Position numbers and translations under genes: made by a program | In this document: positions 28,901-34,903 of the stretch, one piece after another | Layout of the letters: each line of letters starts with the position of its first letter | Numbering within the stretch: position 1 is the stretch's first letter | Assembly (NCBI RefSeq): GCF_008831285.2 | Contig: NC_045147.1 | Span: 6,974,334-7,038,333 of the forward strand | Origin: Nymphaea colorata | Taxonomy: Eukaryota > Streptophyta > Magnoliopsida > Nymphaeales > Nymphaeaceae | DNA: 64,000 nucleotides | Direction: 5' to 3' | Notes under the pieces: generated by a model | What the model was told of the DNA's origin: nothing | Database searches by the model: none | Seen by the model: only the letters and a program-made list of their open reading frames with translations

Positions 28901-29366
28901 CAAGAGAACCATCTAAAGGAAAAGTTATTACAAAAGTACCCTCTTAAACCTAAAACTGAATATAAACACATCTTAACAACCTGCAATATCTTGCTAACAT
29001 TTTTGTCATTCGAGTAAGTTTGTTTCAGAAAATCCCACATGTGTTTGGCAGAGGTATAGAATGCAATAGTAGAAGTAATCTGTGATTGCACGTTATTCAT
29101 GATCCAAGACATGACAATATTGTTATCTTCCTTCCATGAAACATATTTCCCACTCTTTTCCACAGGCTCATCTTCTTCAATAACATGCTCCTTCCGATGT
29201 CCAATCACAGACATCATAAACACACGAGACCAAATTTCATAGTTGGATCCATCTAACTTTATAGTAGAACCATAGAAGAATGGATTTCCTCCGCTTTTAA
29301 TCACATGAGAAAAATCAGTTTTATGATTTTCAGCCATCGCAAATCTACCCAACCACCAGCAAGTGA

Positions 29367-29402
<36 letters not shown>

Positions 29403-30163
29403 GCTGCGACCGATCAACAATAACACATGTCCAACACCACACGACAACATTAGATGCACAACACTTTCTCCCACACAGCTTCTGAACACCCCACGATATG
29501 AGACTGCTGTCCAACTATTGACAGCAACCCTACGACAGAAAACAACAACCCAACAATAGAGAACAATCCCACGATAGACTGCTGTCCAACAATCCCACGA
29601 CAGATAAAATCCAGCAATACAAATAAAAGACTGACAACACCAACAATACAAATAGAAGACTGCTGTCCAACAACCCCACGACAGAGAAAATCCAGCAATC
29701 CAACGACAAAAAAAATTATACACTACTTGCACTATCTTTAGCAACCAACAGCTTATCTATTTATGCATCTAACGCTGTTGTACCACAGATTATTTTCCAC
29801 TAATGATGAATAGCAACAACAAGAAACATTCAACATAAACTACCGCAGACTCCCACCCAGCCGCGATAAAATATATATGTTTAAACACCCATAGTTGGAG
29901 TCTATTCACGCAGATTTCATAGCGTGAATAGACTTCTCCACACGATCAGTTGCTGGAAAACAATCAACTTGAACTAAATGTGTGGAGCAGGAGAAGGAGG
30001 CGGTGGAAGAGATAGCATGAGGAGGAGAAGCCGACGGCAGTTTTCTTCTTCACATTGCCAGCCTGATTCACGCCTCAGCCACTGCTTTCTTCACATCGCC
30101 AGTCACGATGGCTCTGATACCATGTTGCAGCCGTGAGGTTTGGAGATGGTAGGTCATGAGATG

Positions 30164-30199
<36 letters not shown>

Positions 30200-32576
30200 C
30201 AGTCGTAAGACTTTGAGAAAGAAAACTTGATTATTCACTAACCCTAATCTCGATTATAAAGAGATTAGGGTAAAAAGGAGATTTAGAGATTACATCAAAG
30301 AGAAATAAAAAAAATATTAAAGAGATCTTGCAACTCTTTAATATTACAAAGAGCCACCTAGAAACATAAACTCTTCTAATCCAACAAGTAACATGTGAGA
30401 GGGTGGCCTATGGAGGACCCGGTGGGGACGTTTGTAAGATGGTCAAAAAAGGAACTGAGAATAGAGGTGCAGGCCACACAATCCCAGCCTCTGTTGGAAG
30501 CTTTTGAAGAGTGGCACAGGAAAATGCTGCAGGTTGGGAGTCACTCACTGGGACCAGAAGCTTCCTAAGCAGTCAGCATGGAAGCCAAATTTGACGCCAG
30601 GAGAGAACAGTGGACAACCTTCAGCTTCTAGAAAGGTAACTGAAGGCCGGCCTGTTCTTGCTAAGAGACTAAATCTGGAGCAGATCTGAGATAGACGAGG
30701 AAAGCAGTTATGCTTTCAATGTGAGGAAAAAATGGACTTCTGGGCATGTTTGTAAAAAGTTTCATATGCACTTAGCCAATAAGACTAATGAGGAGGATGA
30801 ACCAGTGATCCAAGAGGAAGTAGAGGATGATGAGGGCAGCAAAGATGAGGCTGCTCCAGAAATCTCATTTCACACATTGGCTGGGGACTATCTACACCAA
30901 GTTATGTGTGTGGAAGGGAAGCTTAAGGGGCATAAGGTTAAGGTGCTACTGGACACTGGTCCACTTACAACTTTGTTTGTGAGAAAACAATCAAAGCACA
31001 TGGATGTATTAGAGAACAACCAGAGTTCAAAGTGGTAAAGGGCAATGGTCATTCAATAGTAAAAAATAAATTTATGATTTCTTACAATGCTATATATACA
31101 ACTACTAAGCTGACTGGTACACATTACAATGCGTATTTTTACAACATTGCCTCTTGTTCTTCTTTCTACTTTTATCTGCAACGGTTGAATCCGGTATGAA
31201 CAATGGGTAATTGAACACTACCTAGGCCCCACCTAGGCTTTTTTGTGAGGTTGTAGCCTAGGTTCATCTAGCACTTTTAAGTTTTAACTATATAGCTAAA
31301 TAAACATCAACTGATGTAAAGTAAACTATCGTCATGCTGCCATAGACCGAAGCCAAATGGGTTAGATTTTACTATACATAGTAGCACGTTGCAAAGGAAA
31401 ATGGTGTATGACCTTCTTTTTCTTTAGAAGGCCCCAAGCCTGAAGAGCAATGGCAGGAGCAGCACATATAGCACCATATAATCTCTTCTCTTCAGCATGC
31501 TTTCTCACTATTTTCTCTAGAACTTGGCAATCCCTAAGCCTTGCAGAACCGGGCATTCCTCCCTGCATTTCATAACAAAAACTGAATTTCAGTTCATGCA
31601 ATTAAACAAACTCAAAAATTATTACAAACAAACATAAGACATCGCCAGCAGGTTAAACGATTATACTTGTTTTTCCTGCATTATTTTCAACTATCAAGCC
31701 TGGACAATTAATATGGATCAGCCTACCAAGAATATTGATGTGACACGCCTCTCATGGAACAAGTTTGGTCAGACAGCAAAAACTTAGTTCACTTATCTCC
31801 AGTGTTCTCATACTCTGGTGGTTTAATGAATTAATACTTGGAAAAATAAGGAGTTCATACAAACAGAACCAAGCTATGTGAGACACAAGAGACGAAAAGT
31901 TTGAGGACGAACTCACAGCCAGCCTCAAAAGACAATAGAATCCTAATAATACAAAGTTTAACTAGTAGACTGATTGAACTCAATTCATGTCCAGAAGACA
32001 ATGAGAGCCAGTAATAGGTATCATTTATTCACTTAAGTGATGCTGGAAAACGGAGAACCTACTGGATCCTTCAGACATGTGCATTGTTATTTTTTATAAC
32101 AAAAGGTCATAAATAATAGTTCACCAGAAAAGGCTGTACAGTACAAAGCGAGTCACGGAACTATAAACTTCCGACGAATACGGAACTATAGAGTGCACCA
32201 GAAGAATATGAAATAAGTAGGGAGGAAAAGATATTTACCGGCAGGACCACAAGGTCGAAAACCTCCAGCTCGCACGCCGATATTAACGCATCGGCGACAA
32301 GCGTCACCCCCCAAGAAGCTTTCACCTCCATCTGCGGCTCCACCGAGGCAAGAGTGACCCTAGCCCCTGCCCTCCGCAGGATGTCAATCAAGATCGCGGC
32401 CTCCATCTCTTCCGTGCCTAATCCAATCGGGACCAATACCTGGATGAAACACCCTAACCTGTAAATGGCGAGCAAACGAACAGAAGAGTTGGCTAACCTT
32501 CAATATGCAGAACATGAAAACCGAGCCTTGCATTAAAATGCTACTATTGGTGAAAAGTGTGTGTGCGTGTGTGTGC

Positions 32577-32622
<46 letters not shown>

Positions 32623-32771
32623 CAGACCTTCTTAAGAGGGGAGGTGATGAGAGTGGAGGAGGGTGCTGTTGGCTTCACCGCCACCAGCCCCGCTGCCATT
32701 GGCCTTACCGACGAAGGATGCAATCGAGAAAACGGGAAAGCGGAGAAGGGTTGGAGAGCCAAAATGGCCAT
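891..32771 (-). CDS. DJ1: Two-domain DJ-1/PfpI family protein, eight coding exons
   Basis: Spliced gene; coding exons are 32771-32628, 32439-32239, 31562-31413, 19279-19100, 5836-5759, 2617-2417, 1339-1199 and 1118-891. The product is about 440 residues, close to my recollection of Arabidopsis DJ-1B. The first 48 residues are Ser/Pro-rich without acidic residues, like a plastid or mitochondrial transit peptide. Domain 1 (residues about 49-187) has GTEEMEA, the elbow cysteine in GAICAAPA and TSRGPGT. Domain 2 (about 214-440) has GSAEMET and a cysteine in GEICSS. However, its last exon lacks the usual HP...DKL segment, and SRGPG is replaced by GSGPG. The family includes glutathione-independent glyoxalases and redox-stress proteins; the activity here is inferred. 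All exon joins are phase 0 with GT-AG borders. An in-frame ATG at 32879 could add 36 residues. Expression is not shown. Confidence 0.9.
1199..1339 (-). CDS. DJ1: DJ-1 exon 7 (elbow of domain 2)
   Basis: This exon has 47 codons, from [14 protein letters not shown] to EKQGLFK. The usual GGxPG start has lost its Pro, but the elbow cysteine in YGEICSS is kept. The acceptor is ATTAG|GGTGG and the donor AAG|GTATGG. It is three codons shorter than its counterpart, exon 3. Confidence 0.88.
2417..2617 (-). CDS. DJ1: DJ-1 exon 6 (first half of domain 2)
   Basis: This exon has 67 codons, from [13 protein letters not shown] to YDLIILP. The acceptor is TTAG|GCCC and the donor CCT|GTGAG. It is homologous in sequence and identical in length to exon 2, so the domain duplication carried its exon borders with it. 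Confidence 0.92.
2618..3174. other. Intron 5 of DJ-1, proximal part
   Basis: Intronic sequence with no coding match. Between about 2810 and 2980 there are repeated forms of gactcg/ctcagc resembling the subterminal repeats of plant hAT MITEs. I could not define its ends. Confidence 0.4.
3175..3936. mobile_element. hAT-type MITE with 8-bp duplication tttggctc
   Basis: A 746-bp element at 3183-3928, flanked by identical 8-bp repeats tttggctc at 3175-3182 and 3929-3936. The termini are imperfect inverted repeats, TAGGGGTGAACA and TAGGGATGGACA when read inward. Subterminal regions are packed with ctcgagct-type motifs. An 8-bp duplication with TAGGG ends fits the hAT superfamily. No transposase is encoded. 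Confidence 0.85.
3937..4400. other. Intron 5 spacer
   Basis: AT-rich intronic DNA between two small hAT-type elements. I see no exon or repeat worth naming. Confidence 0.4.
4401..4759. mobile_element. hAT-type MITE with CTATGTCACA termini
   Basis: Element at 4409-4751 (343 bp), flanked by 8-bp direct repeats cttgtgac (4401-4408 and 4752-4759). Both ends begin CTATGTCACA when read inward, followed by gtacg-rich subterminal sequence. The same terminus occurs on the large hAT relic at 6219-17842, so this is probably a non-autonomous derivative of that family. No protein is encoded. Confidence 0.78.
4760..5758. other. Intron 5, distal part
   Basis: AT-rich intronic DNA with a poly-A tract near 4994-5010. 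No coding or repeat structure recognised. Confidence 0.4.
5759..5836 (-). CDS. DJ1: DJ-1 exon 5 (interdomain linker)
   Basis: This small exon has 26 codons and reads [16 protein letters not shown] followed by [10 protein letters not shown]. The acceptor is ATAG|GTATC and the donor CGT|GTAAG. Arabidopsis DJ-1 homologues have a linker of similar length and acidic/aromatic pattern (E..N...W) between their domains. It is short, but the phase, splice sites and pattern all agree. Confidence 0.8.
7156..8797 (+). pseudogene. hAT transposase relic (BED zinc finger, DUF659-like)
   Basis: The reading frame from 7156 encodes a BED-type finger: CSFC, then a His in KVHLIK, then a Cys in GIEGC. It stops where a MITE (7393-7701) interrupts it. 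After the MITE the coding continues with [19 protein letters not shown], then [40 protein letters not shown] and [20 protein letters not shown]. These match the order of plant hAT proteins annotated as BED finger, DUF659 and RNase-H-like regions. Many stops and frameshifts make it non-functional. The dimerisation domain is absent. Confidence 0.8.
7385..7709. mobile_element. 309-bp hAT-type MITE inside the hAT transposase
   Basis: Element at 7393-7701 with 8-bp duplication gtttggat (7385-7392 and 7702-7709). The termini read inward are TAAGCCTGGGC and TAAGGCTGGGC. The ends are rich in cggcccgg-type subterminal motifs and the centre is nearly pure AT. It has the form of a short non-autonomous hAT element. 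Confidence 0.85.
8786..9053 (+). repeat. Probable 5' LTR of copia fragment A
   Basis: Sequence ending in ...ATTCTAACA directly before a primer-binding site. The left edge is uncertain and merges with the hAT relic near 8785-8805, where TGGGAGATCGGG could be the LTR start. Tataaata-like sequence follows near 8822. Confidence 0.5.
9054..9066 (+). other. Primer-binding site of copia fragment A
   Basis: TGGTATCAGAGCC, the usual complement of the 3' end of initiator-Met tRNA, directly after the LTR end. It marks the start of the internal region of a plus-strand LTR element. Confidence 0.85.
9301..10150 (+). pseudogene. Ty1/copia gag (UBN2 type), fragment A, truncated
   Basis: An open gag from [11 protein letters not shown], with the plant copia UBN2 pattern [34 protein letters not shown] and the [16 protein letters not shown] helix. 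It runs in frame to about 10150, where it abuts an oppositely oriented copia element inside an integrase gene. The zinc knuckle and everything downstream are missing. An upstream in-frame ATG at 9283 exists; 9301 is the better start because the gag homology begins there. Confidence 0.8.
12318..12608 (+). pseudogene. Inverted copia pol fragment inside element B leader
   Basis: Plus-strand coding for the region between integrase and RT, reading [20 protein letters not shown] and then [10 protein letters not shown], embedded in opposite orientation in the 5' leader of element B. It is flanked by a 20-bp direct repeat (12298-12317 and 12609-12628). The left copy is also half of a 15-bp perfect palindrome. 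It belongs to the same family as its host element. Confidence 0.75.
12663..12704. repeat. (AT)n microsatellite in copia B leader
   Basis: An uninterrupted run of about 20 AT dinucleotides. The sister element carries a similar run at about 29371-29398, so the tract belongs to the family's leader. Confidence 0.95.
13301..13312 (-). other. Primer-binding site of copia B
   Basis: TGGTATCAGAGC on the minus strand, directly after the LTR end GCTGCAACA. Confidence 0.85.
13545..13736 (+). pseudogene. Ty1/copia RNase H C-terminus, fragment C
   Basis: A plus-strand open frame of 63 codons plus stop, from [13 protein letters not shown] through [14 protein letters not shown] to VNIYAPA and TGA. This is the standard C-terminus of plant copia polyproteins. 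It starts directly at the LTR border of element B, so the rest of the element is missing. A polypurine tract (GAAGAGGAG) and an LTR follow. Confidence 0.85.
13744..13980 (+). repeat. 3' LTR of copia fragment C
   Basis: Starts TGTTGAAATCAG after a polypurine tract and ends CAGCAACA. It contains a long CT dinucleotide tract (about 13908-13949). It borders element D directly. Confidence 0.75.
13981..17689 (-). mobile_element. Truncated Ty1/copia element D
   Basis: Minus-strand element. The 5' LTR is 17499-17689 and the primer-binding site 17487-17498. Gag is at about 16797-16250. A knuckle at about 16060 has Tyr where the metal-binding His should be ([11 protein letters not shown]). The protease [11 protein letters not shown] lies near 15735. 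Pre-integrase and integrase follow (15648-14480), then the start of RT ([18 protein letters not shown], 14234-13981), where it is cut by fragment C. There are many stops and frameshifts. It is a related but distinct family from element B. Confidence 0.82.
17487..17498 (-). other. Primer-binding site of copia D
   Basis: TGGTATCAGAGC on the minus strand, adjacent to the LTR end at 17499. Confidence 0.85.
17851..19099. other. Intron 4, part nearest exon 4
   Basis: AT-rich sequence with no exon, repeat or element end that I recognise. It includes a polypyrimidine-rich section near 18470-18530. Confidence 0.4.
19100..19279 (-). CDS. DJ1: DJ-1 exon 4 (end of domain 1)
   Basis: This exon has 60 codons, from [15 protein letters not shown] to QEIGGTL, and contains [20 protein letters not shown]. 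The acceptor is CTAG|GTAAC and the donor CTA|GTAAGT. It joins exon 3 in frame to give the expected KKKK-VTGHP border. It is an island between a 12.1-kb and a 13.3-kb intron. Confidence 0.93.
19571..19960 (+). repeat. Possible 5' LTR of the gypsy relic in intron 3
   Basis: Begins TGTTGAACAGG and ends CTATTCA, directly before TTGGTATTGGAGCC, which resembles a diverged initiator-Met primer-binding site. The gag relic follows about 80 bp downstream on the same strand. The ends are inferred, since no second LTR is present. Confidence 0.4.
20040..20558 (+). pseudogene. Ty3/gypsy gag relic, left part
   Basis: Degenerate plus-strand coding: the [14 protein letters not shown] box, the [15 protein letters not shown] segment, [11 protein letters not shown], then [20 protein letters not shown]. 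This is the usual order of a plant gypsy gag. It has several stops. The frame is broken at 20559-20563 by the insertion of a copia element and resumes after 30391. Confidence 0.75.
20564..20819 (-). repeat. 3' LTR of the outer copia element
   Basis: TGTTGAATTAG...GGCTGCAACA on the minus strand, including a GA tract. It is directly preceded on that strand by the purine tract TTGAGGGGGAG. Confidence 0.88.
21014..21675 (-). pseudogene. Outer copia: end of RT and RNase H
   Basis: Starts within [20 protein letters not shown], the tail of RT, and proceeds through [20 protein letters not shown] and [12 protein letters not shown] of RNase H, with a frameshift near 21190. The coding continues in broken frames to about 20830 (IFTKA/YAPA end). 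The part of RT holding the YVDD-type active site is not present upstream. Confidence 0.85.
21694..23750 (-). pseudogene. Outer copia: gag end, protease, integrase
   Basis: Minus-strand coding in several frames. The knuckle has [14 protein letters not shown]. The protease region has WIID followed by a stop. The pre-integrase has a GHPSVSK-like piece, and the integrase is [20 protein letters not shown] preceded by GVA and RTDNALEF. Coding ends at [11 protein letters not shown] (about 21694) and the next 20 bases already lead to the RT tail. The internal deletion therefore removed roughly 400 residues of RT. Confidence 0.82.
23752..23916 (-). repeat. 3' LTR of the inner copia element
   Basis: TGTTAAGATGTG...CTTATCA on the minus strand, 165 bp, with a GAGAGAGAG tract near 23824. 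It matches 28814-28979 apart from one A in a run near 23858. Confidence 0.95.
23924..28150 (-). pseudogene. Inner copia gag-pol, one in-frame stop
   Basis: One frame of 1,409 codons, including an internal TGA near 25988-25993 and the final stop. Upstream part (718 residues): UBN2 gag; knuckle [14 protein letters not shown] (C-X2-C-X4-H-X4-C); protease [13 protein letters not shown]; pre-integrase and integrase with [16 protein letters not shown] and NGVAERKHR (the D, D and E). Downstream part (687 residues): integrase end, RT with [10 protein letters not shown], RNase H with DADYAGC and [11 protein letters not shown], ending near FDIYAPT. Apart from the one stop all catalytic motifs are present. 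Gag-pol in one frame is normal for plant copia. I describe the break only. Confidence 0.93.
28160..28800 (-). repeat. GC-rich leader of the inner copia element
   Basis: Untranslated leader between the primer-binding site and gag. About 28340-28790 is built of short gcagcgg/gcgagagcaggcag-type units, including a near repeat of gggcggagatg at 28470-28500. It is strikingly GC-rich against AT-rich surroundings. Long frames here are low-complexity and not accepted as genes. Confidence 0.75.
28814..28979 (-). repeat. 5' LTR of the inner copia element
   Basis: 166-bp partner of 23752-23916. It is followed on the minus strand by the primer-binding site TGGTATCAGAGC (28802-28813). Confidence 0.95.
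28980..29337 (-). pseudogene. Outer copia: gag N-terminus
   Basis: Starts at MAENHKTDF (29337) and has the UBN2 pattern [17 protein letters not shown] and [19 protein letters not shown]. It runs without a stop into the acctg target site of the inner copia. Coding resumes at 23751 with [10 protein letters not shown]-like sequence, showing the point of insertion. Confidence 0.85.
29367..29400. repeat. (AT)n microsatellite in outer copia leader
   Basis: About 14 AT dinucleotides in the leader, matching the position of the tract in element B. Confidence 0.9.
30123..30386 (-). repeat. 5' LTR of the outer copia element
   Basis: 264-bp partner of 20564-20819 with a longer GA tract (about 30166-30197). 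The primer-binding site TGGTATCAGAGC is at 30111-30122 on the minus strand. Confidence 0.9.
30392..31110 (+). pseudogene. Ty3/gypsy gag end and protease relic, right part
   Basis: Continuation of the relic at 20040-20558 after the copia insertion. It shows a knuckle-like [15 protein letters not shown], an acidic stretch ([18 protein letters not shown]), then the protease region [26 protein letters not shown], in which the DSG-type triplet is DTG. Frames are broken near 31038 and no RT follows, so the 3' part is lost. Confidence 0.75.
31111..31412. other. Intron 3 next to exon 3
   Basis: AT-rich intron sequence with the GTCATA donor at its exon border. Nothing else recognised. Confidence 0.4.
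31413..31562 (-). CDS. DJ1: DJ-1 exon 3 (nucleophile elbow of domain 1)
   Basis: This exon has 50 codons, from [12 protein letters not shown] to WGLLKKKK. It contains the elbow cysteine in [12 protein letters not shown]. The acceptor is TGCAG|GGAGG and the donor AAG|GTCATA. Intron 2 on its 5' side is 676 bp. Intron 3 on its 3' side is 12,133 bp and filled with retrotransposons. Confidence 0.93.
32239..32439 (-). CDS. DJ1: DJ-1 exon 2 (first half of domain 1)
   Basis: This exon has exactly 67 codons, running from [11 protein letters not shown] to FDLVVLP. It contains the family's acidic residue in GTEEMEA and the [15 protein letters not shown] strand-helix-strand. The acceptor is CCAG|GTATT and the donor CCG|GTAAAT. 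Its length equals that of exon 6, the equivalent exon of domain 2. Confidence 0.93.
32551..32623. repeat. (GT)n/(GA)n microsatellite next to the intron 1 donor
   Basis: A run of GT dinucleotides (about 32557-32590) followed by GA dinucleotides (about 32591-32623) sits in intron 1. On the sense strand it becomes a CU- and CA-rich tract that begins within a few bases of the GTCTGT donor. Confidence 0.9.
32628..32771 (-). CDS. DJ1: DJ-1 exon 1 (putative transit peptide)
   Basis: This exon has 48 codons, starting [14 protein letters not shown] and ending SPLKK. It is rich in Ser, Pro and Ala, and Lys and Arg are its only charged residues, as expected of an organelle targeting peptide. The donor is AAG|GTCTGT, followed at once by a CT/CA-rich microsatellite. 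I chose the ATG at 32771; the in-frame ATG at 32879 is the alternative. Intron 1 is 188 bp. Confidence 0.75.
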
Positions 32772-32951
32772 CCTGCCGCCTGCGGTCGAGGGAAGGAAAC
32801 AGAGAGAGGAAGAGAGGCCCAAGCTGCTCCCGTCACGCTCTTCTTGACGTTGTAGCCTTAATCGGGATAGCGCTGTCAATGTTAAGCTATGTTATCGAGG
32901 TACGGGTACGGGTGGGAAAGGGTACGGGTGGAAAACGATACAGGTAAGGCG

Positions 32952-32959
32952 TTTTTATA
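32952..32959 (-). promoter_or_regulatory. Possible TATA box of the DJ-1 gene
   Basis: TATAAAAA on the minus strand, about 180 bp upstream of the chosen start codon and about 75 bp upstream of the alternative ATG at 32879. It lies inside a possible transposon-like insertion (32887-33705). The only support is the motif and its distance. Confidence 0.25.
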
Positions 32960-33274
32960 AATTGTGTTTTTTATGTGATAATATTAAAATTTTAATTTAA
33001 AATTTTAAAAAAAACTAAACAAATGATATCAACAAACAACATAATTTTTTTTATGCGATAGTAATAACTTAAATGTTTTGTCCCTCACATATCGCTTATC
33101 CAACAAAATGCAGGATCACTGCTCCCTAAATGCTATAAATACATTATCAACCCCTTTAATACGTTATCAACCTCGAGAAAGAGAAAAAAACGCATTCCCC
33201 AAGCTGCCAAACTTAAAACACCGAAAGTGAAAGCGAGAGACGAGAGAAGAAGAGGGGGGTCGGGAGAAATGAGG

Positions 33275-33450
33275 GAGAGCCCGAGAGGGTCAGTGAGGCA
33301 AATGAGGGGGAGCCCGAGAGGGTCAATGAAGCAAGTTATTTGCCGTCCGTTATGGAGAGAACAAGAGGGAGCTCTGGAGGAATGAGGGAGAGCCCGAGAA
33401 GGTCAGTGAGGCAAATGAGGAGAGAGAGGGTCAGTGAGGCAAGTTATTTG
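33275..33450. repeat. Short direct repeats with gcaagttatttgccgtccgt
   Basis: The motif gagcccgag(a/g)gggtca recurs near 33278, 33312 and 33391, and gcaagttatttgccgtccgt occurs at about 33331 and 33439. The spacing is irregular, so this is a small degenerate tandem duplication of about 110 bp. Confidence 0.7.
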
Positions 33451-33748
33451 CCGTCCGTGACCGTCCACTAGTCATCCGTCGCCAGTCGCTGCCGCTGCCC
33501 AAAAATCTCTTGCGGTTGCCGTTGGAAGAAGGAAGAAAGTCGATACTCGAGAGGCATTGAGGAAGAAGACGGCGTAGGGTTTTTTTTTTTTTTTTTTGCT
33601 TTTCATTCTCATACAGTTTAGATCTGGTTTCGACCCAAAGTCAAATTCAAACATACCACCACGTAATATGGGTACGCGGGTCCATCCAGCTACCACGGTA
33701 ACATACTAACCCAGCCATTCTTCGTTGTTATTTTTGTGTTAAATTTGG

Positions 33749-33750
<2 letters not shown>

Positions 33751-33786
<36 letters not shown>

Positions 33787-33828
33787 TAGCATGGTTGTTG
33801 ACGAGGATGGATTTTTTTTCTTAAATTC

Positions 33829-33892
<64 letters not shown>
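33751..33892. repeat. Two (AT)n microsatellites
   Basis: AT runs at about 33751-33782 and 33830-33890, separated by about 50 bp of unique sequence. A shorter run lies at 34277-34292. Confidence 0.95.
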
Positions 33893-33896
<4 letters not shown>

Positions 33897-34672
33897 GAAC
33901 TAAGTCGAGCATGAGCTTAGCCAGTTCGATTGCTTGAGTTCGACTCCACTACACAAAATCGACGTCGAACTCAACTTATTTAACTCATTTAACTCGTTTA
34001 GACGTTAACTCTTTTAGTATTAACCTGTTTAACTTGCGTAAGTATTAACTCGTATAAGCATTTAACTCATGTAACTTGTAAAAAATTACTTATTTTAAAA
34101 GTTGAAAGGTGAATTGGTTTTGGCAATATTATATAAAGTACCGGTTTGTGAACCGAGTTAATATAAACGAGTCGAGTTTTTAAAACTCGAACTTGACTTG
34201 TTTATAAATGAGTCGAGCACAAGCCACGTTTTCGAGCAAGTTTGAGGCCATTCCGCGTTGGCTTGTCTTATTGTGCATATATATATATATATTCATCCAT
34301 TCAACTTACAACTTTTTCTTCTTAATTGTTAACCCCAATTATGTATCAATTACCACAAATACCGTGTCGTGCTAAGGCAGCGCTATACCCATTTTCAGCC
34401 TTTTAAGGTGCCACAAAAATTGTGTAAGCTCAATCTCAACCCGACTAAGGGAATTTTAGTTGCCTTAGTCCAATGGTTAGGTTCAAGTAAATTTTAGTTG
34501 GATACATCAGTGAGACTTTGATTGCACATGTCGTGTTCTCGTGACTAAGTATATCATGTTGTAGCAAAGAATCAACCAAATTGGGTGCCAAACCGATGTT
34601 TTTTCGAAATTACCCAAATGAATTGGGTGTGGGCTCCACGGCCAACGACGGATCGGCCAGCGCCTTCCTAGG
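33893..34672. other. Spacer with tcgagc/aactcg motifs
   Basis: Between 33895 and 34260 the motifs taactcg, tcgagc and gagtcgag recur, as in the subterminal parts of plant hAT MITEs, but I could not define termini or a duplication. The rest shows nothing recognisable. Confidence 0.4.
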
Positions 34673-34818
34673 ATGGGTACGGTCTCGTGTGCTCCAGCTT
34701 TAGAGCTTCTTTACACTACGTCAAATGTATCTCAATGCAAATATTTATTTATTTATTTATTTTTTTCAAAATTGCACCTCCTCCCTTGTTCGCTCGTTCA
34801 AGTGTATGACCGTTGCAG

Positions 34819-34903
34819 ATTAGATGCAGAGCGTGGGAGTGTCATTGCTGTAGCTGAGCTAAGCTCGGCGAACTTGAGAGTCGTGGTGGAGGTTACCCCC
34901 TAG
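34819..34903 (+). CDS. Possible 3'-terminal exon of an unrecognised gene
   Basis: After an acceptor-like CGTTGCAG, the frame reads LDAERGSVIAVAELSSANLR VVVEVTP and stops. Its composition is protein-like and unlike the flanking AT-rich DNA. I do not recognise the family and found no upstream exon; a degraded or captured gene end is equally possible. Confidence 0.2.

Larger units (their letters stand above)
23747..28984 (-). mobile_element. Young Ty1/copia element, inner, duplication acctg
   Basis: The element is 23752-28979 (5,228 bp), with acctg at 23747-23751 and 28980-28984. Its LTRs are 23752-23916 (165 bp) and 28814-28979 (166 bp). By eye they are identical except for one extra A. The primer-binding site is 28802-28813 and the polypurine tract TTGAGGGGGAG is at 23917-23927. 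A single long reading frame (28150-23924) holds gag, protease, integrase, RT and RNase H, broken by one in-frame TGA. It sits inside the gag of the older copia element, in the same orientation. This is the most recently inserted element I can see here. Confidence 0.95.
20559..30391 (-). mobile_element. Nested Ty1/copia element, outer, duplication agtaa
   Basis: The element spans 20564-30386, with agtaa repeated at 20559-20563 and 30387-30391. The left LTR is 20564-20819 (256 bp) and the right LTR 30123-30386 (264 bp). By eye they differ at about 17 sites plus a longer GA tract, roughly 7%. The primer-binding site is 30111-30122; a polypurine tract GAGGGGGAG precedes the left LTR on the minus strand. 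Gag starts at 29337 and is split by a younger copia element (23752-28979). Without that insertion it would be about 4.6 kb. The RT catalytic region is missing (see 21676-21693). It is non-autonomous and decayed. Confidence 0.9.
32887..33705. mobile_element. Possible TIR element upstream of DJ-1
   Basis: The ends resemble each other as inverted repeats: TATGTTATCGAGGTA at 32888 and, read inward from 33705, TATGTTACCGTGGTA. The left end continues as gtacgggtacggg, like the CTATGTCACA hAT family. I could not find a convincing target duplication. The interior has direct repeats built on gagagcccgagagggtcagtgaggcaa (33260-33450) and a T-run at 33580-33597. Confidence 0.4.

Noticed and set aside
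32505-32947. Plus-strand frames of 67-116 residues
   Set aside because: They are antisense to DJ-1 exon 1 and its microsatellite. The minus-strand exon has homology and splice sites, while these do not.
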